In this document: piece after piece, positions 31,197 to 40,207 of the stretch
How positions within the stretch are numbered: the stretch's first letter is position 1
Layout of the letters: every line of letters begins with the position of its first letter
Assembly (NCBI RefSeq): GCF_900403705.1
Contig: NZ_OUNR01000017.1
Span: forward strand, 310,001 to 374,000
Source of the DNA: Nitrospira lenta
Lineage (GTDB): Bacteria > Nitrospirota > Nitrospiria > Nitrospirales > Nitrospiraceae
Reading direction: 5' to 3'
DNA: 64,000 nucleotides
Translations under genes and position numbers: made by a program
The notes under the pieces: model-generated
What the model saw: only the letters and a program-made list of their open reading frames with translations
The model's database searches: none
What the model was told of the DNA's origin: nothing

Positions 31197-31418
31197 ATGC
31201 CGTCCAGCAAGGCCGCAAGGAGAGAGGACCCCGAGGCGTACGCGGCAGGGTACGTTGAGGGGTCCGAACGACTGAGAACGACGCTGGAGGGCATTTTCAG
31301 CAGCCTGAAAGAAGGATGTTATGCCGAAAGAGTTGAAACTGAAGAGTCACGATTTATTGGTAGGACCTGGCCGGGCGCCGGCGCGAGCCATGCTGAAAGC
31401 GGTCGGGTTTACCGATGA
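31197..31418 (+). CDS. Doubtful small ORF upstream of ilvD
   Basis: 73 codons starting at an ATG without a ribosome site and overlapping the first 98 bases of ilvD in another frame. The first 40 residues look protein-like (Ala/Glu-rich, helical), the rest does not. It may be a small upstream peptide whose translation leads into ilvD, or chance. I cannot match it to a family. Confidence 0.2.
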   Translation: MPSSKAARREDPEAYAAGYVEGSERLRTTLEGIFSSLKEGCYAERVETEESRFIGRTWPGAGASHAESGRVYR

Positions 31419-32994
31419 AGACCTGTCCAAGCCCATCGTCGGAGTCGCCAACACCTGGATCGAGGTCATGCCCTGCAATTTTCACCTCCGGCGGTTGTCG
31501 GAACGCGTGAAAGCCGGTATCCGCGCCGCTGGCGGGACGCCGATTGAATACAACACGATCGCCGTCTCCGACGGCATTTCGATGGGCACCGAAGGGATGA
31601 AGGCTTCGCTGATCAGCCGTGAGGTCATCGCCGATTCGATTGAGCTGGTGGCTCGCGGCCATCTGTTCGACGCGGTCGTCGCGCTGTCCGGTTGCGACAA
31701 GACCATCCCCGGCACCGTGATGGCGCTCGCCCGATTGAACGTCCCGTCATTGATGCTGTACGGCGGGTCGATCATGCCGGGCCATTTCCAAGGGCACGAT
31801 GTGACGATTCAAGATGTGTTTGAGGCTGTCGGCAAACACGCATCGGGCAAGATGACGAACGCCGAGTTGAAAGACCTCGAAGATCACGCCTGCCCAGGCC
31901 CCGGCGCCTGCGGCGGCCAGTTTACCGCCAACACCATGGCCATCGCGTTTGAGTTCCTGGGCATGTCGGCCATGGGCCGCAACGGTGTGCCGGCCATGGA
32001 TGAACACAAAGACGATGTCGCCTTCGAAAGCGGCAAAATGGTGATGGAGCTCCTCAAGAAGGATCTGCGTCCCAAACAGATCATCACGCGCAAGTCGCTG
32101 GAGAATGCCATCGCCGCCGTGGCGACGACCGGCGGATCGACCAATGCCGTGCTGCATTTGCTGGCGGTGGCCCGGGAGATAGGCGTGAAGTTGACCATCG
32201 ACGACTTCGACAAGCTGAACCGGAAAGTTCCGCTCCTCGCGGATCTCAAGCCGGGCGGTCGATTCACCGCGGCAGACCTTTTTGCCGCCGGCGGGACCAC
32301 GCTCGTCGCCAAGCGGTTGCTGGATGCGGGCATTTTGCATCCGAATCAGCCGACCGTGTCCGGCCGCACGATCGGCGAAGAAGCCGCAGGAGCCAAGGAA
32401 ACGTCCGGGCAACAAGTACTCCGGCCGCTCTCGAACCCGATCAAGCCCACAGGCGGCCTGGTCATTCTGAAGGGTAATCTGGCACCGGAAGGCTGCGTGG
32501 TAAAAGTCGCCGGCCACTCGATCATGAAGTTCCAAGGCCCGGCTAAAGTATTTGAGCGGGAAGAGGATGCCTTCGCCTCAGTCAAAGCCGGAAAAATCAA
32601 AGCCGGTGATGTGGTCGTAATCCGCTATGAAGGTCCGTCAGGCGGACCGGGCATGCGCGAGATGCTAGGCGTGACGGCGGCCATCGTGGGAGCCGGACTC
32701 GGAGATTCCGTGGCCTTGCTCACCGACGGACGCTTCTCCGGCGCGACTCACGGCCTGATGGCCGGACACGTGGCGCCGGAAGCGATCAAGGGAGGCCCGA
32801 TCGGCGCGGTAAAGAACGGCGATACGATTACGTTCGATATTGCCAAGCGGCGACTGGATGTGGCGCTCACGGACAAAGAAATCAAAGCGCGCCTCAAAAA
32901 AGTGAAACATCCCAAGCCCCGATACACGACGGGCGTCATGGGCAAATACTCGCGGCATGTGTCCTCAGCTTCGGAAGGAGCGGTGACCAGCTAG
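31321..32994 (+). CDS. ilvD: Dihydroxy-acid dehydratase
   Basis: 557 residues, normal length. It dehydrates dihydroxy-isovalerate and dihydroxy-methylvalerate to the keto acids of valine and isoleucine. Cys52, Cys125 ('SGCDKTIPG') and Cys197 ('[12 protein letters not shown]') are the iron-sulfur ligands; three cysteines at these places are typical of the [2Fe-2S] form. 'GRFSGATHG' near the C-terminus is conserved. AAGGA sits 6 bases before the ATG. A strong terminator follows at 33020. No other branched-chain genes are adjacent. Confidence 0.96.
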   Translation: MPKELKLKSHDLLVGPGRAPARAMLKAVGFTDEDLSKPIVGVANTWIEVMPCNFHLRRLSERVKAGIRAAGGTPIEYNTIAVSDGISMGTEGMKASLISREVIADSIELVARGHLFDAVVALSGCDKTIPGTVMALARLNVPSLMLYGGSIMPGHFQGHDVTIQDVFEAVGKHASGKMTNAELKDLEDHACPGPGACGGQFTANTMAIAFEFLGMSAMGRNGVPAMDEHKDDVAFESGKMVMELLKKDLRPKQIITRKSLENAIAAVATTGGSTNAVLHLLAVAREIGVKLTIDDFDKLNRKVPLLADLKPGGRFTAADLFAAGGTTLVAKRLLDAGILHPNQPTVSGRTIGEEAAGAKETSGQQVLRPLSNPIKPTGGLVILKGNLAPEGCVVKVAGHSIMKFQGPAKVFEREEDAFASVKAGKIKAGDVVVIRYEGPSGGPGMREMLGVTAAIVGAGLGDSVALLTDGRFSGATHGLMAGHVAPEAIKGGPIGAVKNGDTITFDIAKRRLDVALTDKEIKARLKKVKHPKPRYTTGVMGKYSRHVSSASEGAVTS

Positions 32995-33019
32995 CGAATC
33001 AGGCATTGTGCGGGTGATG

Positions 33020-33060
33020 TCGGGGAGAAACACAGGCTGTGTTTCTCCCCGATTCTTTTA
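33020..33060 (+). terminator. Rho-independent terminator after ilvD
   Basis: A 15-bp perfect stem (33020-33034 with 33038-33052) closes a 3-base GGC loop and is followed by TTCTTTTA on the plus strand. No T-run follows on the minus strand, so it serves ilvD only. Confidence 0.85.
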
Positions 33061-33894
33061 GTGGTAGGTAATCTGCCGTTCCCGGCTGACCACGGTTTCC
33101 ATGAGCGAGAGCGCCCCGTGTTTCTCGGTCCATCGCTGAATCGTTTCCTTCGTCCAATTGCCCACCGTATCGAACTCATATGTCACCCTAGACTTGCGGA
33201 GATGCGCACTCCGGAAAAACTCACTCTGCTGTTCGATCCGCAGCCCGGCGGCGTTGTATCGATAGGCATCTTTCCGCATCAACGTCCCATTCCCTGAATA
33301 GAACCGACTCTCCTCAAGCCGGTCTAACGCTCCGTGATGATGCGTCGACTCCAAAACCAGCCGCCCGTGAAAATATCGGGCGAGATAGATCAGCTTCCCT
33401 CCGATGTCATAGAGCGATTTTTCCACGGTCCCATTCCCGGTGATTGCGAGGTCCTCCGTGAGAGCCCCCTGTTCGTCATACAGGTTGAATTCTGCATAGG
33501 CAAGCTGGCCGTCATCAGTCGCCGCAAGCATGGCAACTTGCCGGCCCTGCCCGTCAAACCCATATCGGTAGTACTTCTGGTACAGGACATGGCCGTCCGG
33601 CTTGATCGTCTGCTCTTCCGTGACCCGACCGGCATCATCGTAGGATAGGCGATACTGCACCGAATCAGTTTCTTGTGTGGGGAATAGTTCGACTTCTGTC
33701 AGGCGTCCATCACGATTGAAGTGATGGACGGTACGGAGTTGTGAATGACGGGTCACCGCCATCTTCACAGGCCCTGTCAATTCTTGCTTTGAGAGATCGC
33801 TCGTCGTCTCGCCAAGGACCGAGCCCGCGGCGGGACACAGGAGAACCCCGACGATGAACAGGACTCGACACAACCATGGATGATCAATCTGCAT
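33058..33894 (-). CDS. Exported YD-repeat-like protein
   Basis: 278 residues. A signal peptide of about 28 residues is followed by repeated strands of the form 'YDDAGRVTEE', 'YGFDGQGRQV', 'YDEQGALTED', 'YNAAGLRIEQ', 'YEFDTVGNW'. These recur every 20-35 residues and resemble the YD/RHS repeats, which build a beta shell. The protein is far too short for a toxin-bearing RHS protein and has no C-terminal toxin or core domain. Function unknown; probably periplasmic or surface-exposed. A TATGAT -10 lies 11 bases before the ATG, so the leader is very short. Confidence 0.75.
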   Translation of the reverse strand: MQIDHPWLCRVLFIVGVLLCPAAGSVLGETTSDLSKQELTGPVKMAVTRHSQLRTVHHFNRDGRLTEVELFPTQETDSVQYRLSYDDAGRVTEEQTIKPDGHVLYQKYYRYGFDGQGRQVAMLAATDDGQLAYAEFNLYDEQGALTEDLAITGNGTVEKSLYDIGGKLIYLARYFHGRLVLESTHHHGALDRLEESRFYSGNGTLMRKDAYRYNAAGLRIEQQSEFFRSAHLRKSRVTYEFDTVGNWTKETIQRWTEKHGALSLMETVVSRERQITYH

Positions 33895-33952
33895 GCCGGT
33901 GGCGCATCATACACCGCCTACTCCAGTGAAGAAACGCTCAAACCCGGAAAGG

Positions 33953-34975
33953 CTACCGTTCCTTGAAGCGCCCGCGCATCTCGGAAATCATGCCATCCAG
34001 ATCAGCCTCGGCCTTGCTGCGGTCACTCACCAATTCGTCCAAGTTGTACGCACGAGGCGCGGGGAGCGTTGTAAGTGGCTGAGCAGGCCCGCGCTGGTTT
34101 TTCTGGCTGTCCATCTTGGGCGCTGGAGCCTGGCTGGGGACTGGTCGAGGCGCCGGGAGGGATTGTTGCATCGAGGGCTGATCCGCCGGCACTTCAACCG
34201 CCGCACGAGTTGGCCCCGACGGCGGGAGCGCCGGCTGCTGACTGAATGCAGTACCCTGCTCACGCAACCACTGTCGGGCCACCGAAGATTTGAGCGAGAA
34301 GCTGATGCTGGTGATCGGCATGCCGTCAGACGCCACGCGGGCAATCGCCGTATTCACCCCGATCATATGTCCTTCACTGTCAACGAGCGGACCGCCGGAA
34401 TTCCCCCGATTCAAACTGGCTTCCGTCTGGAACACATGTTTCCCTTTTACGCCGTTGAAATTATCGACTTCGGCACTGACCACCCCCGTCGTCAGGGTCC
34501 ACAACCCTCCCTGCTCAGGGTGACCGATCGCGAGCACACGGTCTCCGATTTTCGTCCGATCCGAGTCGCTCAGATCAATGACCGGAAGCGGAATAGTTAC
34601 GCTTTCAAGTTTGAGTAACGCGAGATCCAGCGGAGAAGAATAGGCCACCAGCGTGGCGCGCACCATGCGGGCCAGGTCGGCTTTGGTATCACCGCTTACG
34701 CGGGCCGGTTTCAAGAACACGGAGAGTCGCGGATAGGGCTTTCCGGTCTTTTCATCGATGACCACATGCGCATTCGTCAGCACGACTCCATCGGCCTGAA
34801 TGATGGAGCCTGTTCCCCCACTACCTCCCTTTCCGCTATCAGAATGACCCATGACCATGACGACCGCCGGAGCGGCCTGTTCATAGATCTCGCGCGGCGT
34901 CAGCCCCTTCGCCTCAACAGGCATGTACCCATGGCCAATCAGAGTCGCAAAGAAGATCAGTACATATTTCATCAA
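33953..34975 (-). CDS. Exported trypsin-like serine protease (S1C type, no PDZ)
   Basis: 340 residues with a signal peptide (about 22 residues). The catalytic triad is His70 ('TNAHVV'), Asp117 ('SPLDLALLK') and Ser193 ('NRGNSGGPL'), as in DegP/HtrA. No PDZ domain follows; instead residues 240-310 are Pro/Ala/Gln-rich and disordered, ending in a short charged helix. It may anchor or sort itself through this tail. AGGAG precedes the start. Periplasmic quality control is the likely role; substrates unknown. Confidence 0.87.
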   Translation of the reverse strand: MMKYVLIFFATLIGHGYMPVEAKGLTPREIYEQAAPAVVMVMGHSDSGKGGSGGTGSIIQADGVVLTNAHVVIDEKTGKPYPRLSVFLKPARVSGDTKADLARMVRATLVAYSSPLDLALLKLESVTIPLPVIDLSDSDRTKIGDRVLAIGHPEQGGLWTLTTGVVSAEVDNFNGVKGKHVFQTEASLNRGNSGGPLVDSEGHMIGVNTAIARVASDGMPITSISFSLKSSVARQWLREQGTAFSQQPALPPSGPTRAAVEVPADQPSMQQSLPAPRPVPSQAPAPKMDSQKNQRGPAQPLTTLPAPRAYNLDELVSDRSKAEADLDGMISEMRGRFKER

Positions 34976-35112
34976 TATCTCCTACTCTTCTACTAGTCGC
35001 CGTATTGGAGAGAGACCGTTCCCGCTGCCAATATTGCATGACTCAACGGACAGAACCGCGAGGCGTTGACCAGGGAACGTTACGGGAGCAAGTGGAAAAC
35101 CTGAGAAGCGAC

Positions 35113-36231
35113 CTATTGGCGCTTAAAGAAGTCGGCGATCATCTCAACCACGTAGGTCAGTTGGGCGTCGCTGAGTTCCGCATAGATGGGAAGGGACATG
35201 ACTTCTTCGGCCGCCCGTTCGGATAAGGGAAAGGCACCCTTCCGATAGCCAAGATCCTGATAACAATTCTGCAAATGCATAGGGAGCGGATAATAGATCT
35301 CGGTCCCGACGCCCTTCTCCTTCAGGTGAGCCCGAAGTTCGTCTCGCTTCGAGACTCGCACGGTATACTGATTGTAGACGTGAAAATTTCCCGCCTTCGT
35401 CGATGGCAAGGTCACGCGATCCAGCAAACCCGCCGCTCGAAACAGCTGGTCGTACCGGGCGGCATTGCGCCGGCGGCCTTCAGCCCATTGATCGAGATAC
35501 TTGAGCTTGATATCAAGCACGACGGCTTGTAATGCATCCAACCGGCTGTTAATCCCGACCGCTTCATGAAGATAGCGGACCCGGCTCCCATGCACGCGCA
35601 ACATGGCCAGCGCATCTGCGAGTCCCTGATCATTGGTCGTGATCATCCCGCCATCGCCAAATGCGCCAAGATTCTTTGAGGGGAAAAAGCTGAAGCAGGC
35701 GGTATCTCCCAATACCCCAGCGCGCTGACCTCCTTGTCCGGCACCGATGGCCTGACAAGCATCTTCGATGACATGCAGTCGCTTTGCCTTGGCGATCTGG
35801 TTGATGGCCGGCATATCGGCACATTGCCCGAAAAGATGGACCGGGATAATCGCTTTGGTGCGAGATGTCACGGCACGTTCGAGTTGCGTAGGATCAAGAT
35901 TGAACGTATCCGGCTGAATATCGACAAAGACCGGCTTCGCACCCAACCGAGACACGGCACCGGCTGTGGCGAAGAATGTAAACGGGATCGTGATGACTTC
36001 GTCGCCTTGCCCCACGCCCATCGCCATAAGCGAGAGCAGCAACGCGTCGCTTCCCGAGGCACAACCGATGGCGTAGCGGGCACCAACATACTTAGCCAGA
36101 GACTCTTCAAAGGCGGCTACGCGCGGCCCCAGAATAAATCCCTGCTCGTCGCAGACTGTTTGGACTGCCGCCATGATCTCGGCGCGAAGAGGTTGAAACT
36201 GCGCTTTTAAGTCAAGGAGAGGAATATTCAT
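35113..36231 (-). CDS. DegT/DnrJ/EryC1 family sugar aminotransferase
   Basis: 372 residues. The PLP-binding Lys186 is in 'FFPSKNLGAFGDGG', preceded by 'EDACQAIGA' with the Asp that holds the pyridine nitrogen. Members aminate nucleotide-linked keto sugars for LPS, capsule or pilin glycans. No sugar-nucleotide dehydratase or epimerase is next to it, so the product cannot be named. It lies downstream of the ABC permease gene on the same strand (110-base gap). No ribosome site is evident before the ATG. Confidence 0.9.
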   Translation of the reverse strand: MNIPLLDLKAQFQPLRAEIMAAVQTVCDEQGFILGPRVAAFEESLAKYVGARYAIGCASGSDALLLSLMAMGVGQGDEVITIPFTFFATAGAVSRLGAKPVFVDIQPDTFNLDPTQLERAVTSRTKAIIPVHLFGQCADMPAINQIAKAKRLHVIEDACQAIGAGQGGQRAGVLGDTACFSFFPSKNLGAFGDGGMITTNDQGLADALAMLRVHGSRVRYLHEAVGINSRLDALQAVVLDIKLKYLDQWAEGRRRNAARYDQLFRAAGLLDRVTLPSTKAGNFHVYNQYTVRVSKRDELRAHLKEKGVGTEIYYPLPMHLQNCYQDLGYRKGAFPLSERAAEEVMSLPIYAELSDAQLTYVVEMIADFFKRQ

Positions 36232-36341
36232 GAATACAAATCGCCCAGAAGTAGACCTTCTATGTACGCATTACATGTACTCCATCAATACATTGGACGC
36301 AATGTCTTTGCAAGTAGAGAATAGACCTGGCAAGGTGCGCG

Positions 36342-37103
36342 TTAGCGAAAATCACGACGTTGGAAGATGATACTCGCTGACATCAGCAGAAACGCGACAT
36401 AGGTCAACCCGTACACCACAATGAGCAAGAGGTCGGGTCCAGATACCTCAATATGGTGGATGACATTCCCCTTCAGATTGAACCGCTCTAAATTCGGCAG
36501 GATGTAATACAGACCGGTGACCACCGCGCGCAGACCTTCATCCATTTTCTCGCCGAAGGTCTTGAGATCCGCCGTTAAGTGGCCGATCACATAGACAGCC
36601 AGCGTGAAAATAGCGCTGAGTGTCGCACTGGTGAAGGTCGAACACAACAAGGCCACCGCCGTGATGACCATAAACTCCATAAAGATCAATCCCAGCGCCT
36701 TGAACAACATGCTCTCAATCGGCACATCTTGCGCGACGAGCACCAGTAACAGCCCCCCGGCCATAATCAGGGTGTTGACAAAGAGCGTCAGTATCAAACC
36801 AAGGTATTTTCCAACCAGAAACTGGTAGCGCGCGACGGGTTTCGACACGATGGTATAGATCGTTTTCTTCTCGATCTCTTTGTTGACGAGTCCAATTCCG
36901 ACGAAGATTGCGATCAGCACCCCGAAAATGTTGATACTCCCAAGCCCCACATCCAGCAACAAGCGATGGAACTCTCCTAGTGTCAACCGCATCAGCAGCA
37001 AAGAACTCCCAATCATGAGCAGCGCAAACACCAGGAGGTTGTAGAGCAGCTTGTCGCGCAGGTTTTCACGGAACGTATTGAGCGCAATCGATAGAACCTT
37101 CAT
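36342..37103 (-). CDS. ABC transporter permease, PilI-like by context
   Basis: 253 residues with about six membrane segments and the ABC-2 type pattern (N-terminal 'ALNTFRENLRDKLLYNL'; cytoplasmic 'IEKKTIYTIVSKPVARYQFLVGKYLG'). It overlaps the ATPase gene by 4 bases. ATPase, permease and the upstream TPR protein follow the pilin gene in the order known from pilA-pilG-pilH-pilI loci of Myxococcus, where they are needed for pilus assembly. The assignment to pili is inference from order. Confidence 0.85.
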   Translation of the reverse strand: MKVLSIALNTFRENLRDKLLYNLLVFALLMIGSSLLLMRLTLGEFHRLLLDVGLGSINIFGVLIAIFVGIGLVNKEIEKKTIYTIVSKPVARYQFLVGKYLGLILTLFVNTLIMAGGLLLVLVAQDVPIESMLFKALGLIFMEFMVITAVALLCSTFTSATLSAIFTLAVYVIGHLTADLKTFGEKMDEGLRAVVTGLYYILPNLERFNLKGNVIHHIEVSGPDLLLIVVYGLTYVAFLLMSASIIFQRRDFR

Positions 37104-38065
37104 ACCCGCGCCTCCACAGGCGACTGTGCCCCTTTGGCCTCACGAATGAACAGATCCTCCAGCGATGCCTTATGAGGAGTCAGCGAAATCAGCTTGGCAT
37201 GAGCCGCCCTAATCACTTCAAGAGACTCATCGACCTGGCGCTGGTTACTCAGCACGACCATGACTCGCTCCCCGTTCAACACCATCTTCGTTGCCAGGAC
37301 ACGAAGCTGCTCCAGACCTTCCGGCGAAAGCCGATCGATGACCATCTCCACTTCTTGCGTGGTTCCTTGTTGGACCAACTCAGATACCTGTCCGCAAGCC
37401 ACCAAGCGGCCCTTCATAATCATGGCGACTCGATCACAGAGCAGTTCGGCATCATGCAGAATGTGCGAACTGAACATGACTGTCTTGCCGGATTCCTTGA
37501 GACGGAAGATAAGGTCGCGCACTTCCTTCCGTCCAATCGGGTCAAGCCCGGACATCGGCTCATCCAGCACCACCAGCTCCGGGTCATTGATCAAGGCTTG
37601 TGCGATTCCAACGCGTTGCAACATGCCTTTGGAGAACTTGCGGAGCTGAAGATCCCGTGCATGCGTCATCCCCACTAGCTCCAGCAATTCATCCACGCGT
37701 TTATTGAGAGCAGCCCCCCACAGGCCGAATAGATGGCCATAGAAGCTGAGGAACTCACGGCTCGTCAGATAATCATAGAAATAGGGAGACTCCGGAAGAA
37801 ACCCGAGCTTGGCTTTGGCAGCAGGATCGCCAGCCGGATGACCAAAGATTGAAGCAGATCCGCTCGTAGGATAGATCAGCCCCATCAGCATCTTGATAGT
37901 GGTTGTTTTCCCGGCTCCGTTAGGTCCGAGAAAGCCGAAGACCTCACCTCGACGAACATCCAATGACAACTGATCCACCGCCGTCACGCGCCGGCCCCAG
38001 AATCCGACACGAAACACTTTATGGATGGCTTGAATCTTGACAACATGGTCGGTGACAGAACGCAT
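37100..38065 (-). CDS. ABC transporter ATP-binding protein, PilH-like by context
   Basis: 321 residues. Walker A 'GPNGAGKTT', a signature segment 'LRKFSKGMLQRVGIAQAL' (degenerate LSGGQ), Walker B 'LVVLDEPMSGLDP' and the switch His in 'MFSSHIL' are all present. It powers the permease encoded next to it. The C-terminal 90 residues form the regulatory extension common in ABC-2 exporters. It is 10 bases downstream of the TPR/pilin-like gene, so the three are one operon. Confidence 0.92.
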   Translation of the reverse strand: MRSVTDHVVKIQAIHKVFRVGFWGRRVTAVDQLSLDVRRGEVFGFLGPNGAGKTTTIKMLMGLIYPTSGSASIFGHPAGDPAAKAKLGFLPESPYFYDYLTSREFLSFYGHLFGLWGAALNKRVDELLELVGMTHARDLQLRKFSKGMLQRVGIAQALINDPELVVLDEPMSGLDPIGRKEVRDLIFRLKESGKTVMFSSHILHDAELLCDRVAMIMKGRLVACGQVSELVQQGTTQEVEMVIDRLSPEGLEQLRVLATKMVLNGERVMVVLSNQRQVDESLEVIRAAHAKLISLTPHKASLEDLFIREAKGAQSPVEARV

Positions 38066-38075
38066 CTTGAGACTC

Positions 38076-39002
38076 TTACTCTTTATCCAACCTGAATACT
38101 TTAAGCCGTTTGGGATGACTGCTACTTAAGACCTGTCCCGTTCCAGAATCTAGCAGATACGAGCCTCCAAACGGCTCTTCTGGAATTGCTGGAAGTATGC
38201 CGGACGAGACTAAGTCCGACAACGTTTTTGGATATTTGTGCTGTGTCTGTTGATAGCGATGAATCGCCGCATCAAGGCGCCTAAGATCTCTCTCGATCAT
38301 AACCTCACTTGCCCGTTCCTTCAGTTTCTCGCGAGCTGCAACATCTGGATTCTCTCTCCATACTGCCTCAAGAAGCTCCAATGCCACATCGGGATTCCCT
38401 GATTCTGCATACATCCTGGTCGCCAAACCTGGGAGAAAGCCGGGGCCACCTGGAGTCCTTGCTGCACGGCTGATATAGTCCGCCCCTATCGCCGGATCAC
38501 CAAGTACAAAATAGTGGTTGTACCCAAGCAGAAAAGGCAGATTCCATTCGCTAGGGTTCGCCGCATGGCCTTTCTCCAGGAGTTGATTGCTAAGATCAAC
38601 CCTGTTTGCCATATCGGTCAGGACCACCCCTCCCACATAATACACATAGGCATAGAGGGGATCGAGCGTGGTGATCACATCCATCGCATGATACAGCCAC
38701 ACGTGCTCGTCTATGGAGTTCTTTTTCTTGCCGAGAACTTGGAGCGTCCTGAGCCAGAGAATGTCTGCTCCCAGATGCTGGTACCCCAGCAAGGCTGGCC
38801 GCAGGATCTCACCACGCGGTAATTGTGCCAGTTCTTCAATTTTCGCTGTGACTCGATCAGAACGGTGATCTAGATTTTGTTGAAGAAAGGTCAAGAGACC
38901 AAGAAGTACGATTAATGTGGCAAAGACTAAAGGATAGACTAGCTTCACCGAGGCCGCGGATGTTGATTGGTCTGATGAAATGAAAGAAAAACTGGCAGAC
39001 AT
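38076..39002 (-). CDS. Membrane protein with TPR-like helices and a pilin-like C-terminal motif, PilG-like by context
   Basis: 308 residues. One membrane helix (about residues 22-44) anchors it, with most of the chain outside the cytoplasm. Residues 80-220 are helical repeats of TPR type. The end, 'YPKTLSDLVSSGILPAIPEEPFGG' followed by 'SYLLDSGTGQVLSS', resembles the soluble tip of type II pseudopilins. It lies between pilA and an ABC ATPase/permease pair. In Myxococcus the gene in this place is pilG, needed for pilus formation; similarity to PilG itself was not tested. Confidence 0.7.
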   Translation of the reverse strand: MSASFSFISSDQSTSAASVKLVYPLVFATLIVLLGLLTFLQQNLDHRSDRVTAKIEELAQLPRGEILRPALLGYQHLGADILWLRTLQVLGKKKNSIDEHVWLYHAMDVITTLDPLYAYVYYVGGVVLTDMANRVDLSNQLLEKGHAANPSEWNLPFLLGYNHYFVLGDPAIGADYISRAARTPGGPGFLPGLATRMYAESGNPDVALELLEAVWRENPDVAAREKLKERASEVMIERDLRRLDAAIHRYQQTQHKYPKTLSDLVSSGILPAIPEEPFGGSYLLDSGTGQVLSSSHPKRLKVFRLDKE

Positions 39003-39019
39003 GTTGGAACCTATGCATA

Positions 39020-39064
39020 TCCTTAAAACAGGATGTCCCGCCGGCTGTTTCCAGCCGACGGGAC
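39020..39064 (-). terminator. Terminator after pilA
   Basis: On the minus strand a 13-bp stem (39035-39064, one G-U wobble) closes a GAAA tetraloop, and TTTT follows 6 bases after the stem. It should let most pilA transcripts end here and keep the downstream ABC operon at a lower level. Confidence 0.75.
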
Positions 39065-39089
39065 GCCTCGCTCACGAACAGGCTCGACT

Positions 39090-39707
39090 CTAGTAGATGC
39101 CTGTCGTGCAGTCCTGAGCACCCTGGCCATCAGACGATGCCCACACAGAGATCGTTCCATCCCCATCCAGGTTTGAAGCAGCCGTCGCTCTAAACCCACT
39201 CGAAGCAACACCGCCATCAACGGTCCCTGGTTCGCGTGTAATGTTAGCAGCAGGCACTGCAACAGGACCCATGCACGAACTATGTGAGGCAGCGTAGGTA
39301 CCCGTTGCATAATTAAACATCACGAGACCGCTCGGCACGAAACCAAGATCTGCAAACGAACCCGTCGTCACACCCGCACCAGCCGCGCCCACGCACCAGG
39401 TAGGATTGGCCGACACCGCAGGGGCAGCCGGAAGGAACCAGCTGGACGGCGTGTTCTTGGTACCTGCAGCCGGTACGGCGGCAGCTGGCCAGGCGGCGGT
39501 GGTCAAGAAACAACCACGCTCTCCCTGCCACGACACTTCGGAGGTCTTAATCGCCATAAGATTCGCCTTCGCTTCTGACTGCCGAGACTTAATCTGGTAG
39601 GTCAGGAAGTTCGGAATGGCGATGGCCGCCAAGATGCCGATGATCGCCACGACGATCATCAACTCGATGAGGGTAAAACCCTCTTGTTTACGCAATGCCT
39701 TAAACAT
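39090..39707 (-). CDS. pilA: Type IV pilin (major prepilin)
   Basis: 205 residues. The short leader 'MFKALRKQEG' is cut by prepilin peptidase before Phe11, and 'FTLIELMIVVAIIGILAAIAIPNF' is the classical N-terminal helix with Glu at mature position 5 (Glu15). The C-terminal head is Ala/Gly-rich with five cysteines; two near the end (in 'SSCMGP' and 'QDCTTGIY') could form the D-region disulfide. Start at 39707 has AGGAGG upstream; the longer frame to 39734 would add residues before the leader. It is the only pilin in the window; pilT and pilU lie 12 kb away. Confidence 0.94.
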   Translation of the reverse strand: MFKALRKQEGFTLIELMIVVAIIGILAAIAIPNFLTYQIKSRQSEAKANLMAIKTSEVSWQGERGCFLTTAAWPAAAVPAAGTKNTPSSWFLPAAPAVSANPTWCVGAAGAGVTTGSFADLGFVPSGLVMFNYATGTYAASHSSCMGPVAVPAANITREPGTVDGGVASSGFRATAASNLDGDGTISVWASSDGQGAQDCTTGIY

Positions 39708-40207
39708 CGTACTGCCTCCTGGTTGATGGTTCACTGACCGCCCACGTTCACACGCTGCTTCTTCTTGCTACCCGAGGCGCTCGTGTTGGCGCCTACCAGG
39801 GCTATAGCAGGTTTGATGCCGGTCGGTGCTAAAGACGAACGTATCACCATCTCCCTGGAAATCAACAAGTTACAAGAAATCATCCGACGGATAATTTCCG
39901 ATCTATAGCCGACATCTCTTCCACAATCTGCTCAAAACTGCCGATAATTGGCATCTTATCTCCTCTTCCTGCACAGAAAGCGGACGAAATTCATAGGCTG
40001 ATTCAGTTCTAAGCGGGAGTCTGAAGTCTCTGGAGAGTAAATGATCGAGACTGTTCCATGGAGAATGATCTCCTTGAAACTATTCATGAACTTTGTGAAT
40101 GATCGTCAAAGAATCGTTGATTGCCGGGCCCGGTTGCTCGCTCTCTTTATAAGAAAAGGGCGCAGCAATCCGTGGCGGATCGTACCAACTGATCGGAATA
40201 AATACGA
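39708..40207. other. Gene-free region upstream of pilA
   Basis: 500 bases. No convincing gene; the short open frames lack ribosome sites and family features. It holds a candidate sigma-54 site, a small inverted repeat AGGCGC/GCGCCT (39775-39780 and 39789-39794) near the predicted pilA start point, and the sequence after the TPR lipoprotein stop. The region is AT-richer than the coding DNA around it by eye. Confidence 0.5.
39806..39821 (-). promoter_or_regulatory. Candidate sigma-54 promoter of pilA
   Basis: On the minus strand CGGCAT-N6-CCTGCT (16 bases) has GG and GC exactly 10 bases apart, the key feature of -24/-12 sites. Several flanking consensus bases differ. pilA genes are often sigma-54 dependent through PilR, and a sigma-54 activator is encoded at 13177, though it is not known to act here. 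Confidence 0.4.
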
